Source: Persicaria tinctoria
Taxonomy: Eukaryota; Streptophyta; Magnoliopsida; Caryophyllales; Polygonaceae
NCBI GenBank assembly: GCA_037127255.1
Contig: JBANSL010000020.1
Coordinates: 49,389,098 to 49,453,097 of the forward strand
DNA: 64,000 nt
Direction of reading: 5' to 3'
Shown here: positions 33,413-45,660 of the stretch, piece by piece
How positions within the stretch are numbered: the stretch's first letter is position 1
Layout: each line of letters opens with the position of its first letter
Program-made: the position numbers and the translations under genes
Notes under the pieces: generated by a model
What the model was told of the DNA's origin: nothing
Seen by the model: only the letters and a program-made list of their open reading frames with translations
Database searches by the model: none

Positions 33413-34236
33413 CAAATTACATTTTACAACGGATGAGTGAAGCACGCTCCAACTTCTCTCTAAACAAGAGAGAGAAACCAATGGGAGGTCCAAAGATATG
33501 AACCCTAGCCGCCACAACCAAACCTCCAGGCCCCGGCCTCGCTTCTCGGTCGTTTTCTATGGCAGTGATTAATTTATAAAGAAGGAAATGTCAAATGAAA
33601 ACTTTAATCTCCTCCTTCGGGAGTCTAAACCTCCTTCGGGAGCCCAAACCTCCTTCGGGAGCCGTCACCTCCTCCTCCTGGAGCACCACCTTGCCCTCAT
33701 CTCCTAAGTCGGTGTCTCCGACCATCGCCGGTTGTGTGAACCAGGCTTTTAACCCCTCTTCGGAGGCCATTAACCCCTCTTCGGAGGTCGGATCCCCTCG
33801 CACCTCGTCAGAGGTTCCCAATCCCCTCTTCGGAGGTCGGCTTCCTGCCTCGCCGGTCCTTGCCCGGATGGGTGGTCCCCTCGCTTCGCCTCCTTCATTC
33901 ATCACTCGGGTTTGGCGAAGTTCACCCATCGTTGCCTGTCTGGGTGGCATCCCCTTTTGTGTTTGCTCTTCCACAGAGCGGATCATTACCAATTTCGAGT
34001 TGGGGTTTTGGGGGCTGTTGTGGATTTCCGTCCTTAATTTCAGTCATTCTCATCCCTTTCTTGGTCTAATCTGGTTCTTCAGAACCCAAATTACGCAATT
34101 TTTGGTCTAGGCGGTGCGGGTGGACCTTGGTCTCTCCGCGCTTGCTCCTCCTGTTGTCGTGGCCGCGTTGGGTGGTGGTGTACCGGGTTCTAGTTGCTCC
34201 GGCCTAGTGCTTGGTGCTGCTGCTCCCTAATGTCCC

Positions 34237-34560
34237 TAATGCGGGTCGAAGATGGATAAAGTCAATCAGGGACCTCGGGAGTCCGAAAGAGGCGAACAAC
34301 ACTCGAGGATCGGTGGATATGTAACAGAAATCCCCAATCGAGTAAGTGATGTCAAGTGGGAATGAGATATGAGATCTCAGTACAGAGATTAGAGAGGAAG
34401 AGAATAGGAAGAAGGAGATATTTTCATTAGTTGATTATGAACTAGGAAATACAGCTTATATAAGCCTTGAACCAGACTTGACAATTAACATATAAAATAT
34501 AACGAGAACCGGGTTCATTACTAAAATAAAATAATAACCCACACATTAAACCCTGCATCA
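34237..34560 (-). repeat. 3' LTR of the FDPGG element
   Basis: Read on the minus strand it runs from TGATGCAGGG to CCCGCATTA. It matches the other LTR nearly base for base over 320 bp. Confidence 0.9.
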
Positions 34561-36649
34561 GTACTCCACTCCTCAAGAGATCATTGTCCTCAATGATCAA
34601 AATCAATATGGCACCAACAGCCCCTGTGATGAATTTCATTTGCAAGCTTCGATGTTTTCCTCCGGGATCGAAAACAAAGGAGGTTGCACTGGTGGTCCAT
34701 GTCCTTGTCCCTGCTTCAATTTCTTCATATACTATAATTCCCCCTTTATATTTTGGGTTCCAGGAGCTCCATAGCTGCCACATTCTCCTAACCATTGGGT
34801 TTTGAACACCAATTGTAGTACTAACAATTGGGTAGAGCGGCAAACTTGCATCTAGGTCTCCAACTGTAGCCTTTTGATTCTCAATGAAATGCACTAAAGT
34901 TGGGGACTTACTGATTAGATCAAAGACATTATAGCCAGTGATCCGATGAGCTGGCTCATTTAAGAGCCGAATTACTGGGAATTTGTATGCCACATTGCAA
35001 CTGATCATGGGTATAGTTCTGGCTTCAATTGCTCCATATACCATGAGCCCCCTTCCAAACTTATGTTGTCCATCGATTCCATGTCTAACATCAACATTAC
35101 CAGCAACTGCGGTTGAGGCATGGGGAAGTGATTCAACCAAACCATGACCCGAAATATGAGCAGCAATATAGTACCCATCACCTTTGAAGTTTGCAATCAA
35201 ATGTGCGGTAGTGGAATCAGCTATAACAATGGGAAACAGATGGGCTTTGATCACAAGTAATCTTCCACCCGGATCGAAAACAAAGGAGATAGCACCTTCA
35301 TTGCACTTGGTGATCAGCTCTTTGTAAATCAGTAGTACTAAATCCAGAAGCAAGGTAATGGGTGGGCTGATTCGGCCTAAAAGGCAAGCTGCAACCATGA
35401 AGCTTGTCAATACCTTGTCAACACCATGAAGCTGCCTCCATATGCACCGTATGTTAGATAGCTCTGTGAGGAACCAGGTTTCTGGAGGCTCAACAACCCT
35501 ACTGAGTCGGGAAAATTGATGAACACAACCATTCCCTTGAGCTCTTGAATTATCTTCGATCATGGTCAATCCAAATTGGAGACTCTCTCCCCCGCCAGGG
35601 TCAAGAGACAAACCATGGAGAGTACTTAAACTGATTTCCACATAGTAGATAGCATAATCTGCCCCAATGAGCATTAACAAATTCCCTCCTCGATCAAGAA
35701 TCATCAATTCCTTCTCACGGTGAATGTGTAGTCCTAGCTTCTTCAAAATAGAGCTTAACAAAGCTTGCTCCAATTCAGATTTAGAAGCATAGCGTGTAGC
35801 TTCATCAGCAAGGAGTTCTGTATCAATTTCAGTGCCAAGGGAATCAAATCGAAGAGGTCTCGATCCCTTATATCTAATCCCATGGTCAAAAATAAATCCT
35901 ATAAAACAATCACTGCTGAGCAGACCAATATCAAATGCTCCAAGAGCAAGCAAATGACGTACCAAAATGAGCAAGCTCTCTAGCATCAATCCACCTTCGG
36001 GATCAAAAATCGAAATATCAATGCGATCTCTCATCAAATCCTTTGAAGCAGCTCTTCTAAGACTACGAGAATCGTTAGCGCACACAATTCCCAAAATTTC
36101 CAGCCCTTCTAAGTAAGACAAACTCTCCTCCTAGGGCTCAAATCCTAGATTGAATATGTGATAAGTGTTGTCCAAAGCAAGATATGTTTCACTGCACATT
36201 ATCTACACCTTCTTCAACATATTGATCAACTTATCAGGGGTAGCAACATCAATTTCAACCCCCTTAGCTATAATTCCAGGATAAAAAACAAGATGCAATT
36301 CAAATGAATCGCACAACACAGCAGCACCATGCTTGGTTAGCTTGAACACTTTCAATCCGCAGTTAGCAACAATCAGGCACTCTCCTCCCGGATCAAAACA
36401 AAGTAACTCCTCACCATAATTTGTTGCAACTTGAACACTGTCAATTAGGGAATTACCTGCAAAGAAGCTTGGTAGTCGGAGATTCTCATTCATTTCCTTA
36501 TTAACCACAATCTCCTCGCTCTTTGTTGGTGCAAACAATTTGTCGAACACTTGGCGAGCATTCGATCTGATGAGCTCTTTTGCTAGAGCAAGATTGACGC
36601 CTCTGGTCTTGGATGATTCCTCTAGCACACTAGTACATATTTTCCCTTT

Positions 36650-36890
36650 TTATGACGTTTAAAAAACGCCATAAAAGCATAAACATGGCATTTTTCAACG
36701 CCATGCCTCAACGTCGTCGAAGCCGACGCCGTCTTTTAGTCAACATTTTCATAGCGTTTTGACAAACGCCATAGAAAACCAAACCATGGCGTTTTTTAAA
36801 CGCCATAGATATCTTTTAAAAATAAAAAAAAATCAAAAGTTGCACAATCTATGGCATTTTTAAAACGCCATGGAATTGTATTTATTTAAA
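36650..36890. repeat. CACTA left subterminal repeats
   Basis: Words such as acgtttaaaaaacgccataa, catggcattttt and atggcgttttttaaacgcc recur in both orientations. Such clustered inverted words normally form the transposase-binding subterminal region. Confidence 0.75.
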
Positions 36891-36899
36891 AAAAATTAC

Positions 36900-38868
36900 A
36901 ATCAAAATATACCATCGATCAGTTACTGACAGTCACATCATATACAAATCCACATGTTTGCATTTTGCAAGACACTATCCAAGAAGCTAAAGTCGAGAAA
37001 AACTACCTCTGTGCCAAAGTTTTTGTACTATGAACAAATGAAAAAGTTGAATTTGGAGTAACATCTGCATCATTCATTCAGCTATTTCAGTTCTCATATT
37101 TGCGTCGTTTCCAGAAATGGGAGGCCTTAGAATATGAAAGAGCAGGCTAGACCAGTCAGAAGTGAAGTCACCAGCAAGGACAGGAAGTTTACTGTGTCGT
37201 TGTCAAGTATATCCAGGCCCGCAGTCTTCAACACAGTCGGTCCCTTCTTCCATACAACCTTCATTGTACAATTTCATATAGGATTAGCTAAGAGGAGTGG
37301 ACGATTTCATTTAAACATGACAAATGAAATCCATTCCTTTTTTAGACAAAGATGCTGAAATAACCTTCTTTCGGGCAAGGCAATATCCTCTAAACTGCTG
37401 CTCTGTAGTCAGGTGAGAATGAGTCGTAATTGCACAATGTTCACCCACCACAGTGAGTGGAAGTATCAAGAATTGTTTGAATGCAGCATAGGTTGAGCAC
37501 CGATTCGTCAAAAGACTCAGGAAAACAAATGCAACTCCAACAAATCTGCCAGATGATATCCTTGTTACATCGTGAATTTTATCCTGACATACAGGATGAA
37601 TATAACCAAAATGATTAGATTAATACAAAAAATAGAGGCAGAAAACATTGATGTATTGTTTTTACTTCTTTTTCTTACAATCATGTTTTTGGGTCACCAA
37701 ATAAGGCAACATTACTGCTCTTTATGGATGTGAAGATGCAGAACACATTAAAGAAAAGCATAGCAACAATGCAGACAACATTGGTAAGGATATACACACC
37801 ATTAAATTTGTAATCCCCAGAGTTCTTGCATCAACCTGCACCCATAGGTCGGATGTCCTATGGGTACAGGTTGATGGATATATAACATTTAATTTCTATA
37901 GTAAACCTTTAATTTCTATAGTAAATCTCAAATTAAGCAAATGATGGATAAACTGCTCACTAGCTTAGAAATAAATGTAAAATACCTGAAAATGATTATC
38001 TAATTGGCCTTCCACTTTATGAAACTGGAATTGAGATCATTAAGTTGTAAACAACCATCAATGATTATAAAAACTCGTGCCTAGTTAAAACCTAATGTCA
38101 AAAGTTAGAACAACACAATATTAGCTGCTTTGCTGAGGTTTAATCATCTCAAATGAGCATAAATTGATCAAATATACCAGTACTAACCTCAAGAAATGCC
38201 TTCTGAAGCTCTGGAGTGATCTTAGCAATTGATTCTGCATGCTTTTTAGCATCTGCAAGAGAAGCTCAGCGTCGCTCCACTTCTAGTTTACCTTATCATC
38301 ATATAATGCAGAGCATTTGTTACTATAAGATAAGATACAAGCAACAACAATACATTCGTGAACCTGCTAAATGAAACTAGAAAATAAAATCCTAATAACT
38401 ACTACTGTGTAAAACTAGGAACTTCTGAGGATCAATTTTTCTCTTCCACAAAAACTTACCAAATTCAAGATAAAATCAAAACCAGAGAACAAGATGCACA
38501 TGTTATAGAATGAACATCTAGCCAACACAAGAAACTCAGGAGCATAAATTATCACTTACAATTCTGCAAGTTTGTCGACAATTGCAGCGCAAATTTCTCA
38601 TGTTGTTTTGTATCATGTTCAACTTCTTTCATCTAAATGTTAATGAGACAGGAACCCAAATAAATAAATAAAATATGTTAGATGGGTGCCTTGGGGAGGG
38701 AGGGAGGCAGCAACAATATGCAAGCGAAAATATCCATGTTATTGAAGATTTCAATTGCACTGTTTACTGGATGAGATATCTATCACTAGTATCATTGAAA
38801 GGTTGAGCTTCAAGAGTTCAAGAGATACATAGTCCAGCAGATTTCATAAGAATTACATACAAGGTGAC
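36900..38868 (-). pseudogene. Captured host gene, 3' exons (coiled-coil type)
   Basis: Minus-strand exon-like blocks are separated by intron-like AT-rich sequence. One block near 38565-38640 reads MKEVEHDTKQHEKFALQLS. Another near 38195-38280 reads SLADAKKHAESIAKITPELQ and is preceded by a TGA. Both are charged, helical and coiled-coil-like. They follow in order from blocks at 43547-44480 on the other side of the Gypsy insertion. Splice-like AG/GT borders are present. I do not recognise the family. It is inside a CACTA element, so it is most simply a transduplicated host gene copy. It carries at least one nonsense codon. Confidence 0.4.
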
Positions 38869-39174
38869 TGTTGTGAGCCTAATTTGCCATGTTTTACACT
38901 TACTTTTATATCGATTTCTGCATACATTGCATGCATTTGGATTAGAATAATACAGAATCTGTGTATTTTACACTTATTTGCAATATATGGAGGTCTACAC
39001 AAGTTTTGGTTATATTTCGCAAAAATCGGACGCACTTTGGAGATTAAAGGAAACTCATGGAGAAGCTAAGAATGGTGCAGCTGGAAAAAAGACCATTTTT
39101 CGGTATTCATCATTCGAAATCAAGCTTTGATGTCTTCATGAAAGTTGTAGCCCTCGAAAAGAGCTTTCCAACGC

Positions 39175-39576
39175 ATGGAAGACTTTGTCGAAGGGAATCC
39201 TGCATGGGAAGAATGGTATCAAGATTTGAGACGAAGAAATAGGATCGCAGTGGAGGAGTCACGATTAAGGGAAATAGCTCGGCTGGAAGACGAAATCCGA
39301 AGGCCTGAGGCTTCCATTAAGTCTAAAAGACCATGCCCTCCTCTCGACGAGCCAATTGACCCACTCAATGTCAACAACCAGGTATGTCCTTCCTCAAATT
39401 TCATTCCTACTTTGCTACCTATTGTTGATGAATCATATGAAGGATCCCAAGAAGAAGAAGCACTAGAAGAGAAGAAGTTGGACATTGTTGCCCAGGGCAT
39501 TCCAAGATCGCTTTTACCTTACAAAGTGAAGGCTATCCCCGATGATTTTGAGCAACCGATGTTCATATTCAAGTAG
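39175..39576 (+). CDS. Unidentified frame in the deleted Gypsy element
   Basis: A 133-codon open frame starts MEDFVEGNPAWEEWYQDLRR and is acidic and helical in its first half. It begins two bases after the LTR/internal junction, so its start codon was created or retained by the deletion. It could be the C-terminal part of a non-autonomous element protein. I recognise no domain. Expression is unknown, though an LTR promoter could lie just upstream. Confidence 0.3.
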   Translation: MEDFVEGNPAWEEWYQDLRRRNRIAVEESRLREIARLEDEIRRPEASIKSKRPCPPLDEPIDPLNVNNQVCPSSNFIPTLLPIVDESYEGSQEEEALEEKKLDIVAQGIPRSLLPYKVKAIPDDFEQPMFIFK

Positions 39577-41402
39577 GGGTCCTAGCAAAGTGGCATGAAG
39601 CTCCGCACGATGAGGTGGAAATATCTCTTCCCACTCCACCGTTTTGCTTTGGTGGAGACGCACAAACAAATCAACCAATGGAGCGGAAGAGGTATGATGA
39701 TGAGGTATGCAAATTTCCTTTATATATTCCTTTATGCATGGTAGCTGGAGCCTAGGAAGATGAATGAGTGGAGCCATGGAGCGTCCACTCGGGGAGGTTT
39801 AAGCTTCTTCACATGATGCCCCCGGATGACATCCCACGCTTCCCACCACCGGAGGAACCACCAGATCCACCTATACCTCCGGACAAAGATGAACCAGGCT
39901 AATGCTTAATGAAGAAGTCGGCCTAGCGACTATAAAATCTAGAGCTTGTAAATAGACATTTATTTTTGGGACTTTTGGACATTGTTGCTTTTGTTTGTTT
40001 TTGGTTTTGAACATTTTTAGTTTTTCTATTGTGGGTATATGTCTTCTGCACTTTTCAGGTCCATGGATAAGCTATATTCAGACTCAGCCCAGGCGGTTCC
40101 TTTTATTTAAAATTGAGAGGCCCTGCACCGATGTCTAGTGAGTTCCTTTCTTTACCCTTGTTTTTATACAGTGAGGACACTGTAATGTTTAAGTATGGGG
40201 TGGGGGAAGGGCTTAATTTATGCATATTTGGCTTTATTTGACATTTTTTGTGCATATTTAGAGTTTATTTCTTGAATTGCTTATACATGGCTATTTTGGA
40301 ATTCATTATTAATTTATGTGCTTATATGCATGTTTTCCAAAGTTTATAAAAATGACCCCCATTGAAAATTTTGATTAGTGTCATGGAAGCTTAAATTGAA
40401 CTCGACGATGCAAAAAATTTGATTCATTAGAGATATATCATGAAATTGCCTAGTAAAGAAAAGTCACAATGAAATGCATATTTTCTTGAAAACCATGAAA
40501 GGATGTAAAATTTGAAGTTGCTTTTGACATGTTGCATGATAAGATGATGGAGGACTTTATATTTCCATATAATGCTCACATTGTTTATAATCCTAGCCTT
40601 ACCTATGCTTATGCATCACAAAAGCCATATTATGCCTTGTTTCAATTATTGCTCCACATGTTCTAAATATTGCCCATTCTTTACCTTATCCGGGGATTAT
40701 GTTGAGAATGAAAGTTACATTATGGAGTTATTATATCGTTGTTGTGTTGTTATTATCATTATTGGAGTTTGGCGGGAAATTGTTTGAAAAATACATGGAA
40801 AATTTAATGAGTGAAAGAAAATCCAATCACCTCAGGAGATAAAGGTAGATTGACCCTGCTCTCTAAGATAATAGTTTGGAGAGATGGGACACATTGTGAG
40901 GAGTCCAAAGCACTAAGTATCCGGGGCCATTCATGACACCCATGTTTGCGACTCGCGAGAAGGCAGTGCTGAGGTTAGAGAGGTAAAAGCATTATTATTG
41001 ATAAAAGCATTATGAAAGGTGATGAATCTTATGGAGAAGGAATGTGGAAATTCAGTTTGGAAATACTCCATTTCCCCAGATCATTAGCACCACATTGCCA
41101 AAAATTGTCCACCTTTAGCCTTTTACCAATTCTACTCCTTATTTGAGCTTAAATTAAAGTCCTCTTGATTATCAATGCTTTGTCACATGAATTGTTTTTG
41201 CATAACCCACCTTTTGTGAGTAGATGTTGCTTTTGTATATTTGCACATGCATGGATCTGTGACACTAGTACCTTTTCGAGGATGATAATTAATTGCAGGG
41301 GACATATGAGAATGAATCTAAGATGTTGAGAGTTTGAATTCTTCCCCTAAATGACAATTAAAAGTATTGCTTGAGGACAAGCAAGCTTAAGTATGGGGTG
41401 TT

Positions 41403-43264
41403 TGTTGTGAGCCTAATTTGTCATGTTTTACACTTACTTTTATATCGATTTCTGCATACATTGCATGCATTTGGGTTAGAATAATACAAAATCTGTGTAT
41501 TTTACACTTATTTGCAATATATGGAGGTCTACACAAGTTTTGGTTATATTTCGCAGAAATCGGACGCACTTTGGAGCTTAAAGGAAACTCATGGAGAAGC
41601 TAAGAATGGTGCAGCTGGAAAAAAGGCCATTTTTCGGTATTCATCATTCAAAATCAAGCTTTGATGTCTTCATGAAAGTTGTATCCCTCGAAAAGAACTT
41701 TCCAACGAATAGTCCTATGCGTCAATCCGACAAACGAGGACTCGGGAAAGTGCGTTTGAAGAATAGAGCAGAAAGCTAAGAGAACTCTACTCGAGATCGA
41801 CTCGCCTCTACCCGATCTCGACGAGGGCTGTCCGAGCACACCTGGTCGAGCAGAGCTGATCGAGGACACTGAGTTAGAGACAACCCGATCCCGGAACCGT
41901 ACTCGATCTCGAGGAGGCCTTGTCGAGATCGACCACACTTCGACGCCATGTCCGGAGTCGACAAGTTGTGTCAAGTCGAGAAGCCGAGCACCACCTCTAC
42001 TCGATCTCGAGGAGGCTTGGTCGAGATCGACGATCCAGGAGCCAAGATCCGAGCCATGTCGAGCAGAGCCGCCCAGCTAGCCCCAGTCGACTACCACCGT
42101 ACTCGATCTCGAGGAGCCCTACTCGAGATCGACGAGCCGCGTCCTGAAACCGCGTACGCGCCTTGAGCTGTCCGTGTTGAGTTGGGAGTCCTTGGGGCCG
42201 AAGGAGATCGAGATGGCCGAGATCTATCCTACATCTATCAAGTTCTATCCATGAAAGTCAAGATCTATCAACATGAAGACATCTTACCTATTTTAGATTT
42301 ATTTTTTCCCTTTTAGATTTAATTCCTAAATTGCTTTTATTTATCTTTTAAAGTTTTAGATATAATTTTAGATATAGATAGATATCTTCTATCCTTGGAT
42401 AGCAAGGATTAGAAGGCTATAAATAAAGCCCTGTGGGGCTGATTTTCATTCATTCAAGAAAAGTCGTCTTAGGGCGCAAGGAGGAAGCAGAGGAGAGAGG
42501 GAGGAGAGAGAGAAAGAGAGAGAAAGAGGAGAGAGGAGGCGAGAGAGGAGGAACGTTTGGAAGGTTTTGTAAGTTTTAGTTTATTTTATGTTAAAGTTAA
42601 TTTCTTTTATGATGGTTTGTTTCTAATTTCCTTCTTCTAGGGTTGGGGTGATCCCAACATAGATATGTGTGTTTGATTTATAAATCCATGAATTTATATG
42701 TCTTTAGCATCATCTACCTATGTGCTTAATCCTTTGCGAGAGTTGAGGAAATTCCTTATTCATGATATTGAAGCGAAAGTGATCTTATTATGAATTGGAT
42801 AGTAATTAAGGTTTATTTGCGAGAGCCGACTAATCCTAATTAAGAAAAGGTAGAAACAAATTAGGTTTTTATGCGAGAGCCTCTATCACCTAAATTGTTG
42901 GAATTTGCGAAAGTCGATTCCTTGATATAAAGCATGCATATTTATGTGATTTATGATCTACACATATGTTTATTGTTGTGGTGATCCCTAACCTTGGAAG
43001 TTTGCATCTTCATTTGTTTTACTTTATTATTTTTATTCGGCACATATTCTACCCGACACCAACCACCATTCCCTCTCCATCCATCGACATCGACTCTTCT
43101 ATTCTTTATCGACAACAACCTCCCCACCTTTTCCCGCTATCCCTGAACCCCAAAACACACTAAACCTAGAACCGTTGACTTCTCTCCTGAGGACGAACCT
43201 GACTCCACTATCCTATAGTGGGGTCTTGACTACAAATTTATTTGGTCGAGAAACCCTCTCGTCA
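41403..43264 (+). repeat. 3' LTR of the deleted Gypsy element
   Basis: It starts TGTTGTGAG after the polypurine tract and is very similar to 8556-9650 over its first 1.07 kb. It shares the palindromic TCGAGATCGA words (41785-42145). Its end near ...ctctcgtca is inferred from the TG...CA rule and from the gactccactatcc motif usual near such LTR ends. Confidence 0.65.
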
Positions 43265-43269
43265 AATTG

Positions 43270-44530
43270 GAGATAAAGAATAAAAATCTTCACCTGATTT
43301 CTTTTGACAAGGTAATGACACAAATGCGACCAACTATTCATTACCCATCCTAAGGTGATGTCCCAAAAGCAATCAGACAAAAGATCAACTAACTAATATA
43401 CGTTAAGCAACTAGTAACATGGTAGAGATTCTTCAATCTTCTTTTTTTTTCCATTGTGCGCTTGTGAAAGAGAGAGAGAGAGAGGATGCATGTAAATGTA
43501 ATGATTCGTAGCACAGTTAAATTAATGTAAACATACTACTTTGATTACCTTTGCATCCATTTCAACAAAGGACATATGGCTTGCAGCAAACCTCCACTTC
43601 AATACAAGAGCTTCCATGAGGAGTTTCTGCCAAAAAGGTGCAAGGGTGGATGCATTTTATCTAGTAACAATTCATCATATTAAGTTCATGTCAAAATAGT
43701 TCTAACCTTAACATCCTTTGCATTCTTCTGAACTGTGGGTTCTCCTCAAAGACATTGAACAAACCACCATATATATAATTGCATCTTTGAATAACAAAAT
43801 TCAACAAAAAGTACCACATACAAACAACCAAAGATACAGAGAAGATGAGAAGGTACCATAGGTGAACACCTAAGCCCTTCAAATATGGCCAAACTCCTTA
43901 TTGAAATTGTTGAAGATGTGAGCCGAGAAACTGCCATTTCACCTGCAATTCCAACCTCACCCAAAATCAAAGTTCAATTTTTTTTTAAAAAAAAACTAAA
44001 CATTGTAACATCAAAATATAAAACACAACAGACATAAGAAAAAAAAACCCCATAAAATGAATGAATTTGGGGCAAAAATTAGAGACCCATCTCAGAAAGA
44101 TGAGGAAGAGGTGAGGGGGTGGGGTGTTAGAAGAGAACTTGGAACACCTATTGCACGGGCATCAATGAGTGGCACCCTCAAATATGTGACCGCGACAACG
44201 AATTAAGCCCTAAATCCAACGAAGATGGAGCACCAATTAAAGCAATCAGAGGGAGGCACAAACACAGAGTGAGAGAGAGAGCTTACCGTTCGTTGCGAAC
44301 AGGGAGGCCTCGCGAGGAACAACGCCGGCAGAAACAGGGCGGAAGCGAGTCCTGGCGGAGAAGGTAGAGGAGGAGCAGGACCTGGCGAGTCAGAGGACGT
44401 CTATGGTGGCTTGAAAGTCGCCAAGGAAAAGCTTGCAGATGAGAGACACAATAGATTTGGAGAGAAAGAGCTTTATGCTTTCATGGAGAAAGAAGGGAGG
44501 CCTGGAGTCTCTCGATAGAAAAGAAATGGG
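43270..44530 (-). pseudogene. Captured host gene, 5' exons
   Basis: Exon-like blocks with canonical borders are visible on the minus strand. One block ends ACGAACG before GTAAGC (44287). One near 43865-43937 reads MAVSRLTSSTISIRSLAIF between CAG and GT. A short block lies near 43709-43745. One near 43547-43628 reads LLMEALVLKWRFAASHMSF between CAG and GTAATC. Together with 36900-38868 they look like one intron-containing gene copied into the CACTA element. The GC-richer 44290-44480 could be its leader exon. No family was recognised. Confidence 0.4.
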
Positions 44531-44569
44531 TGGATTTAGCCATTTAGGGTTTTATTTTTGTTTGCCCCT

Positions 44570-45395
44570 TAGCGCATGTTTGGCAACATGTTTTGAAAGG
44601 TTTTAAAAGGTTTCATGAGGTTCCCAAAAAAAAAAAGATCTGTCAATGGTGTTTGGCTATCAGGTTTGATGAGGTGTAGTTGCAGGTTTCATGAGGTGAA
44701 ATTTGGTGATTTTGGCAACCTTCCCAGGGGAGCTTCGGATGGGTTTTATATCAGGTGCCAATTTATTGTTCATTTTTGCCCTTGGTAATCAGCTCATCAA
44801 CAATGGCTTCCTCCTCCCCCACCTTCCTCCTCCCACTCTCCCTTCTCCTCCTCACTCCCTCCGCCCTCTCCTCCCAAACCTGCAATTCCCAAAATTTCAG
44901 CACCCCTGGAAAGAGCTTCACCTCCTGCACCGACCTCCCTACCTCTCCGCCACCCTCCACTGGACCTTCAACTCCGCCGCATCCACCCTCTCCATGGCAG
45001 CCCCTCCCTCCTCCACCTCCGGCTGGGTCGCCTGGGCCATCAACCCCACCGCCGCCGCCATGGCCGACTCCTAGACCCTCCTTCTCTCGCCATCCATCTT
45101 CGATTGTTCGCCGATTGAGATTTATGATTTGGCAATTCGAGGTTTTGTCTGCAAGTCGATAGGAAACCAGCAAATAGAAACGATGGGTAGGTGAGGGCAT
45201 TTCAGTAATTTTACCCATAAATTCATCTCCCAAACCATATAACTACCAAACACCATTCAGGTTTTTTAAAAGGCTATTTTAAAAAATAAACTCCACCTCC
45301 TACACCTCCATAAACCCCATAAATAATATCCACCTCCTAAAAAAACTCCAACCCCTAAAAAAAACCCTTTTTGCCAAACACGCGTAGTTGTTGCC
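44570..45395. mobile_element. Small TIR element carrying a DOMON gene fragment
   Basis: The left end gcgcatgtttggcaa and the right end ttgccaaacacgcgt are inverted copies of a MITE-type terminus. Words such as aaggtttcatgagg (left) and aaactccacctcc (right) border the captured sequence. A target duplication was not found. It sits inside the CACTA element and encloses the DOMON fragment. Confidence 0.5.
44803..45074 (+). pseudogene. AIR12-like DOMON protein fragment
   Basis: From the ATG at 44803 a signal-peptide-like MASSSPTFLLPLSLLLLTPS precedes TCNSQNFS and SCTDLP. After a frameshift near 44940 the match continues as YLSATLHWTFNSAASTLSM and SGWVAWAINPTAAAM and stops at TAG (45072-45074). 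These are the N-terminal hallmarks of AIR12 and cytochrome b561-DOMON proteins (LHWTYN..., GGWVAWAINPT). Those proteins are secreted or GPI-anchored and bind haem b at the cell surface. Only about 90 of more than 220 residues are present, two residues are deleted in the SMAFTAPPS region, and the frame is broken. It is a captured, non-functional fragment. Confidence 0.82.
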
Positions 45396-45429
45396 CAAAA
45401 TTTCGGATTGAAAAAACTACCCCCATTTT

Positions 45430-45660
45430 TATGACGTTTTATAAACGTCATAAAATTTATGGCGTTTTTAAAACGCCGTAAATTACTTTATAAATTTTAC
45501 AATTGAAAAGCATGACGTTTTATAAACGCCATAGATTTTACGGCGTTTGTAAAACGCCGTAAATAAATTACATTCTAAAAAGTTATAGCGTTTTTATATT
45601 TAAACGTCATAAAAGGTATTTTTAATGGCATTTTATGAAAAACGCCATCTTTTAAATGTC
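45430..45660. repeat. CACTA right subterminal repeats
   Basis: The same gacgtttta, taaaacgcc and atggcgttttt words as at the left end recur here, several forming small hairpins such as gacgttttataaacgtc. Confidence 0.75.

Larger units (their letters stand above)
38869..43264 (+). mobile_element. Deleted Gypsy (Tat/Athila-like) element inside CACTA
   Basis: The left end has only the first 304 bp of an LTR (38869-39172), which jumps directly into a 3' internal segment (39173-41402). A typical ending follows (cttgaggacaagcaagc and aagtatggggtg, about 41371-41400), and then a full 3' LTR. The rest of the 5' LTR, the primer site and gag-pol are missing. No matching target duplication was found at 38864-38868 and 43265-43269. 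Words such as gtagccctcgaaaagagctttccaac belong to a widespread plant LTR family. Confidence 0.65.

Noticed and set aside
33591..33992. Minus-strand frame opposite the Ser/Pro-rich frame
   Set aside because: It is the antisense shadow of a compositionally biased stretch in a retroposon.
38869..43264. Intact Gypsy element with two LTRs
   Set aside because: The left LTR is only 304 bp and joins internal sequence directly, and no matching target duplication was found, so it is called a deleted element.
44763..45233. 156-codon Gly-rich minus-strand frame
   Set aside because: It is antisense to the DOMON gene fragment. The plus strand carries the recognisable protein.
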